Source of the DNA: Vombatus ursinus
Taxonomy: Eukaryota > Chordata > Mammalia > Diprotodontia > Vombatidae
DNA: 64,000 bases
Assembly: GCF_900497805.2 (NCBI RefSeq)
Contig: NW_020954556.1
Location: 60,117,375 to 60,181,374, forward strand
Reading direction: 5' to 3'
Within the stretch, counting starts at the first letter, position 1, and every line of letters begins with the position of its first letter. The position numbers and the translations under genes were made by a program. The notes beneath the pieces are model-generated. The model saw only the letters and a list, made by a program, of their open reading frames with translations. It searched no databases and was not told where the DNA came from. Below are positions 60,560-64,000 of this stretch, one piece after another.

Positions 60560-63056
60560 GAGCAAATAAAGGAAAACTGAATACCGTGGGGAAACATTTT
60601 AATTCAAGAGATGCCCAAGGAGGAAACCCAAGAAGGTTTTTTTTGTACTCCACAGGTCTGAGTAAACCTCAGAGAAAAAATAAATGCCCCAGTCACAGAG
60701 ATTGCAGGAAGAAAATTAAAAAAAAAAACAACAAAAAAAACCCAAACAAACTAGAAATGCTCAGGAGGAAAGAAGGGCAAGGAAAATTGATAACTTAGAA
60801 CAAAAGATGGAAAACTTCTCAAAAATGAATGCTCTTCAAATAAAAATGGGTCAGACAGAAAACAATGATTAAATAATACAAAATGAAATATTAAAATAAA
60901 ACCAAAAGAATGAAAAAAGAAAAATGTAAAATATACAATATCAAAAACAATGACATGGAAAACAGGTCAAGTAGAGATAATCTAAGAATTTTAGGATAAT
61001 CTGAAAATCAAATCCAGAAAAAATATATTTTAGGAAATTATTAATAAAAACTTTCTGGAACTCTTAAAACTAGAAAGCAATGTAAAAATGGAAAGAATCC
61101 ATGAGTCAACTCTGGAAAGAATCCTCAAGATGAAAACTCCTGGGAATACCATAACTGAAATTTAAAGCTTCAAAGCCAAATTTCAAATACTATAAGCATC
61201 TGAAAATGAGATCAAATATCAAGGAACTACAATAAAAATCACACAAGACGTGGTAGCTGCCAATCAAAGCAGAATAAAGTTTATAATATAATATTCCAAA
61301 AGCAAGGGATAAAAGCTTACAAGCAAAGATAACCCATCTGGTAAAAGCAATTTTAACCCTACAAGGAAAAAAATAGAGCTTTAATTGAATAAAAGATTTC
61401 CAAGCATTCCTGATGAAAAGGATGAAATTGAGTAGACATTTTGAAATGGAAACACAGGCACCAAGAAAAACACAGAAAGGTACACACATTTAAGGAAAAA
61501 TATGGGGATAAATTATTTACATGCCAATGAGGAGATAAGAAGGTGTGTTCTGTAATATTTTAATAGTTTATGAGAAGAAACAAATGGGGGCAGAGGACAA
61601 GAGACTATACTTATGAGGAAAGAAGGAAGAAGGAGGAAATAAATCAATATTGCATAATGGAGTTATATGAGTTGACAATTATATAGCCTTGGAGGAAGGG
61701 GTGGAAGAAATGAGCATCTCATGAACTTCATTTTCAACTGAATAAGGTAAAAGAAGATTAAACACAATTACATGCATACATAGATTTTGGTACAGAGATA
61801 CATTAAACTCAAAAAAGAAATGAGAAAAATATATTAAACTCAAATGGACACAGCAAAAAAAAAAAAAAGACAAAAACAAAAACCCAATTCCAAAAGGAAG
61901 GGCAAGGCAGGGAAGGGAATATTTATTAGGAAAACAAATTAAAATGTTGGATAGGGTAAAATAAATTTAGAAAGAATAAAAATGGGTGTCAGAGGTCAAG
62001 TAAAGATAAGAAAACTTCAGCAACAGAGAGAAAAGAGGCTTTTTCACCTATAAGATCACAAGCATTAGGCAAACTCTTTCTATTCTACCTCATTGTTTGA
62101 AAAGAGGGAGATTGCATCAAGGATGGAAAAAAAAATACAAGTTAGCAGGAAAATGGGGAAAATAAAATAATTAATAATCATAACTGTGAGTGTGACTGGG
62201 AGGAACTTGTCCATAAAACAGAGTGTAGCAGAATGGAATAGAAGGCAGAATCTGATAAAATGTTATTTACAGGAAGTACACTTAAACACAAAGATTGTTA
62301 TAGAGTTAAAATGTGGCCCTGGAGCAAAATCTGTTACCCTTCAGCTGAACTTAAAAAAATAAAAAGGAGGGTAGCAGTCATTACTTAAAATAAGGCTACA
62401 GTTCATATAGATGAAGCAATAAGCAGGGAAATTACGCTGCTCTTAAAGGCACAATAAACAAGTCAATATTAATACTTAACATATGTATACCTAATTTCAT
62501 AGCACCTAAATACTTAAAGAAAAATGCGATCAAATTGGAAGGAAAATAGATAATAAAACAATGAAAAGGGAATACCCTTTCAGACTGAGAAATATTGAAC
62601 TAAAATATAAACAAGAAAGAGGTTAGGAACATTAATAGAACTTTAAAAAAAATAAGAGTTGGTAGATTTCTGCCAATTACTTAATGGAAATGGAAAGAAA
62701 TCTATTTCTCAGCTGTTTAACATGGCAATTTAACAAAAATCAACTATGCAAAGGCATAAGTCCCTAGAAAAAAGTATAGAACAGCAGGAATACTAAATAC
62801 ATCATTTGTTGATCACAATGCAATAAAATTATCAAATAAAGAACTCTTAAAGAAGAAATTGAAATGAGACTAAATTGAAATAAGACTAAATTAGAGACTT
62901 ATATCACATAATTCTATCAAACTGGTGGGTCGAAGAAAAAATCATAGAAACAAAAAATTTCATTGAAGAAAAAGGTAATACTGAGAAAATGCCAAAACTT
63001 ATGGAAAAACATAGGAGACTCAGATTAATAACAAAAAAGGAGCATTTGAATAAACC
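60560..63056 (+). mobile_element. LINE-1, old copy: ORF1, long spacer, ORF2 endonuclease part
   Basis: ORF1 remnants at 60.8-61.45 kb: CTAAGAATTTTAGGATAATC (the RxNLRILG start), GTGGTAGCTGCCAATCAAAG, ATTCCTGATGAAAAGGATGA. The last is the same C-terminal segment as in the HAL1-like copy. About 700 bp of A/G-rich spacer follows. From 62.17 kb, endonuclease words appear in mixed frames: LSIKQSVAEWNRRQN, CYLQEVHLN and, near 62.81 kb, VDHNAIKL (the SDHNAIK motif). No RT domain follows; the copy is cut near 63056 where CR1-like sequence begins. Many stops and frameshifts. Confidence 0.72.
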
Positions 63057-63125
63057 CACTGTCTTCTGCCTTGGTCAGAACACCTGTGTCCAATTTGAAG
63101 CCTCATATTTTTTGGAAGAAATTCA
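63057..63125 (+). mobile_element. CR1/L3-type LINE sliver
   Basis: CACTGTCTTCTGCCTTGGTC, AGAACACCTGTGTCCAATTT and the GCCTCATATTTTTTGGAAG phrase match the 'ctctgccttggtcagaccacacctgg…ccacatttt' part of CR1/L3. Confidence 0.5.
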
Positions 63126-63504
63126 ACAAAGAGACTTGTATGCTTATTTGTTAATATTCATACAATATACTTTTTAAAAGATAACATAATTATGATTTAT
63201 GTCACAGAGACACTCAATTGTTATGAGAGTCCACAAAAATGTCCTCTCTACTCCCTGATTTATTATTGCTCCAGTGTTTGAAGTATCAAAATACAATATA
63301 ATAGAAAGGCAGAATAATCACTCTTTGTCTCAAGAGGGTCCTCATTCTGCAGCCCAGTTGTGGCCAAGAAAATAGAGGAAGGGCCCTGAAAGGCTCCTAC
63401 AGATTTTTCTCATAAGTATTCTAGTATAAGGAATCCCTTAGACTATCAAATTGTCATTTTGGATGCATAAATATCCCATCTCCAAGAGGGGGAAATCAGA
63501 GTAT

Positions 63505-63660
63505 AATAAACTTAGAGCCATAAGTAAGCTTAAAGATCATCTGCTCCAACATACCCATTTTATAGATTTGAAAAGAGAGAACCAAAGAGATTAAGGAGAT
63601 GGGCCAAGTTTGCAGAGCTGGTAAATAGTAAAGCTAGGATATTAATCCAAGTGCATGACC
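63505..63660 (-). mobile_element. Old MIR-like SINE, reverse orientation
   Basis: AACTTAGAGCCATAAGTAAG, CCCATTTTATAGATTTGAAA, AAGAGATTAAGGAGATGGGC, TTTGCAGAGCTGGTAAATAG. Confidence 0.55.
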
Positions 63661-63664
63661 ATGA

Positions 63665-63765
63665 AAAGATCATGCAGCCTCTCTGTGAATCAGTTTCCCC
63701 AAATGTTTGAACTAGATGACCTCAAAGAGAGTTCCACATCTAGGTCTTTGATATTCTGAATACAA
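63665..63765 (+). mobile_element. MIR SINE distal half
   Basis: GCAGCCTCTCTGTGAATCAG, TTTCCCCAAATGTTTGAACT, AGATGACCTCAAAGAGAGTT. Confidence 0.55.
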
Positions 63766-64000
63766 ATTTCCTGGTCTTTCCGCTATACCAGAATCTTCAT
63801 CATCATAGCAGTATTTACTGAGACAGGATAGAAAATGGGTAGAGGAGAGAATTATGGCAGCAGAAAGTCTAGAGGTAAGGAGAAATCAGGGGAAAGAGTT
63901 CTTCAGTGGGATCCTCACCTTAGGAGCTCACTTTTTGAGGGCTCTGGACAAAGGACAACGCAAGATGTTGGAAGGCAGGTTGAAGAATCCTAGTGTTGAG

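Overview
This window reads as non-coding DNA from a mammalian nuclear genome, most likely an Australian (australidelphian) marsupial. The main evidence is the repeat content. There are many CORE-SINEs of the Mar1/MIR group, short WSINE1-type SINEs, LINE-1 copies whose ORF1 and 3' ends look marsupial, RTE-type LINEs, old L2 and CR1/L3 LINEs, and small hAT-type DNA elements. Repeat family names are given from memory of the consensus sequences, not from a search. I found no supportable intact host protein-coding gene, no rRNA or tRNA gene and no CRISPR array. The open frames present are short and mostly lie in simple repeats or mobile elements. The window looks like a large intron or an intergenic desert.

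Layout. 1-11.3 kb: SINEs, two RTE tails, L2 ends, microsatellites, a nested SINE pair (6.4-6.8 kb) and a long purine tract (8.3-8.6 kb). 11.3-13.0 kb: a repeat-free island with a palindromic X-box-like site, then a possible solo LTR. 13.5-18.3 kb: a 5'-truncated L1 on the plus strand, then a complete-looking ORF1-only LINE-1 derivative (HAL1-like) on the minus strand, flanked by an 11-bp target duplication and inserted into an older MIR. 18.3-25.9 kb: mostly MIR, Mar1 and CR1 copies, with two repeat-poor islands. 26.0-27.2 kb: a pentanucleotide array of about 130 units, entered by a hAT-type MITE and a SINE, each with target duplications. 27.2-38 kb: old repeats, and an unidentified coding-like fragment on the minus strand (32.1-32.6 kb) that resembles a retrocopied mRNA end. 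38.4-39.0 kb and 47.3-47.9 kb: repeat-free islands with homeodomain- or POU-like words. 39-60 kb: dense old SINE, CR1, L1 and L2 remnants, including one long CR1/L3 copy (55.2-56.9 kb). 60.5-63.1 kb: an old L1 with part of ORF1, a long spacer and the endonuclease part of ORF2.

There is no operon-like gene cooperation to describe. The readable biology is the layering of mobile elements, which gives relative ages, the birth and growth of simple repeats from SINE ends, and several candidate cis-regulatory islands. The most notable items are the HAL1-like element, the phase-perfect pentanucleotide array with its two invaders, the unidentified retrocopy-like frame and the repeat-free islands.
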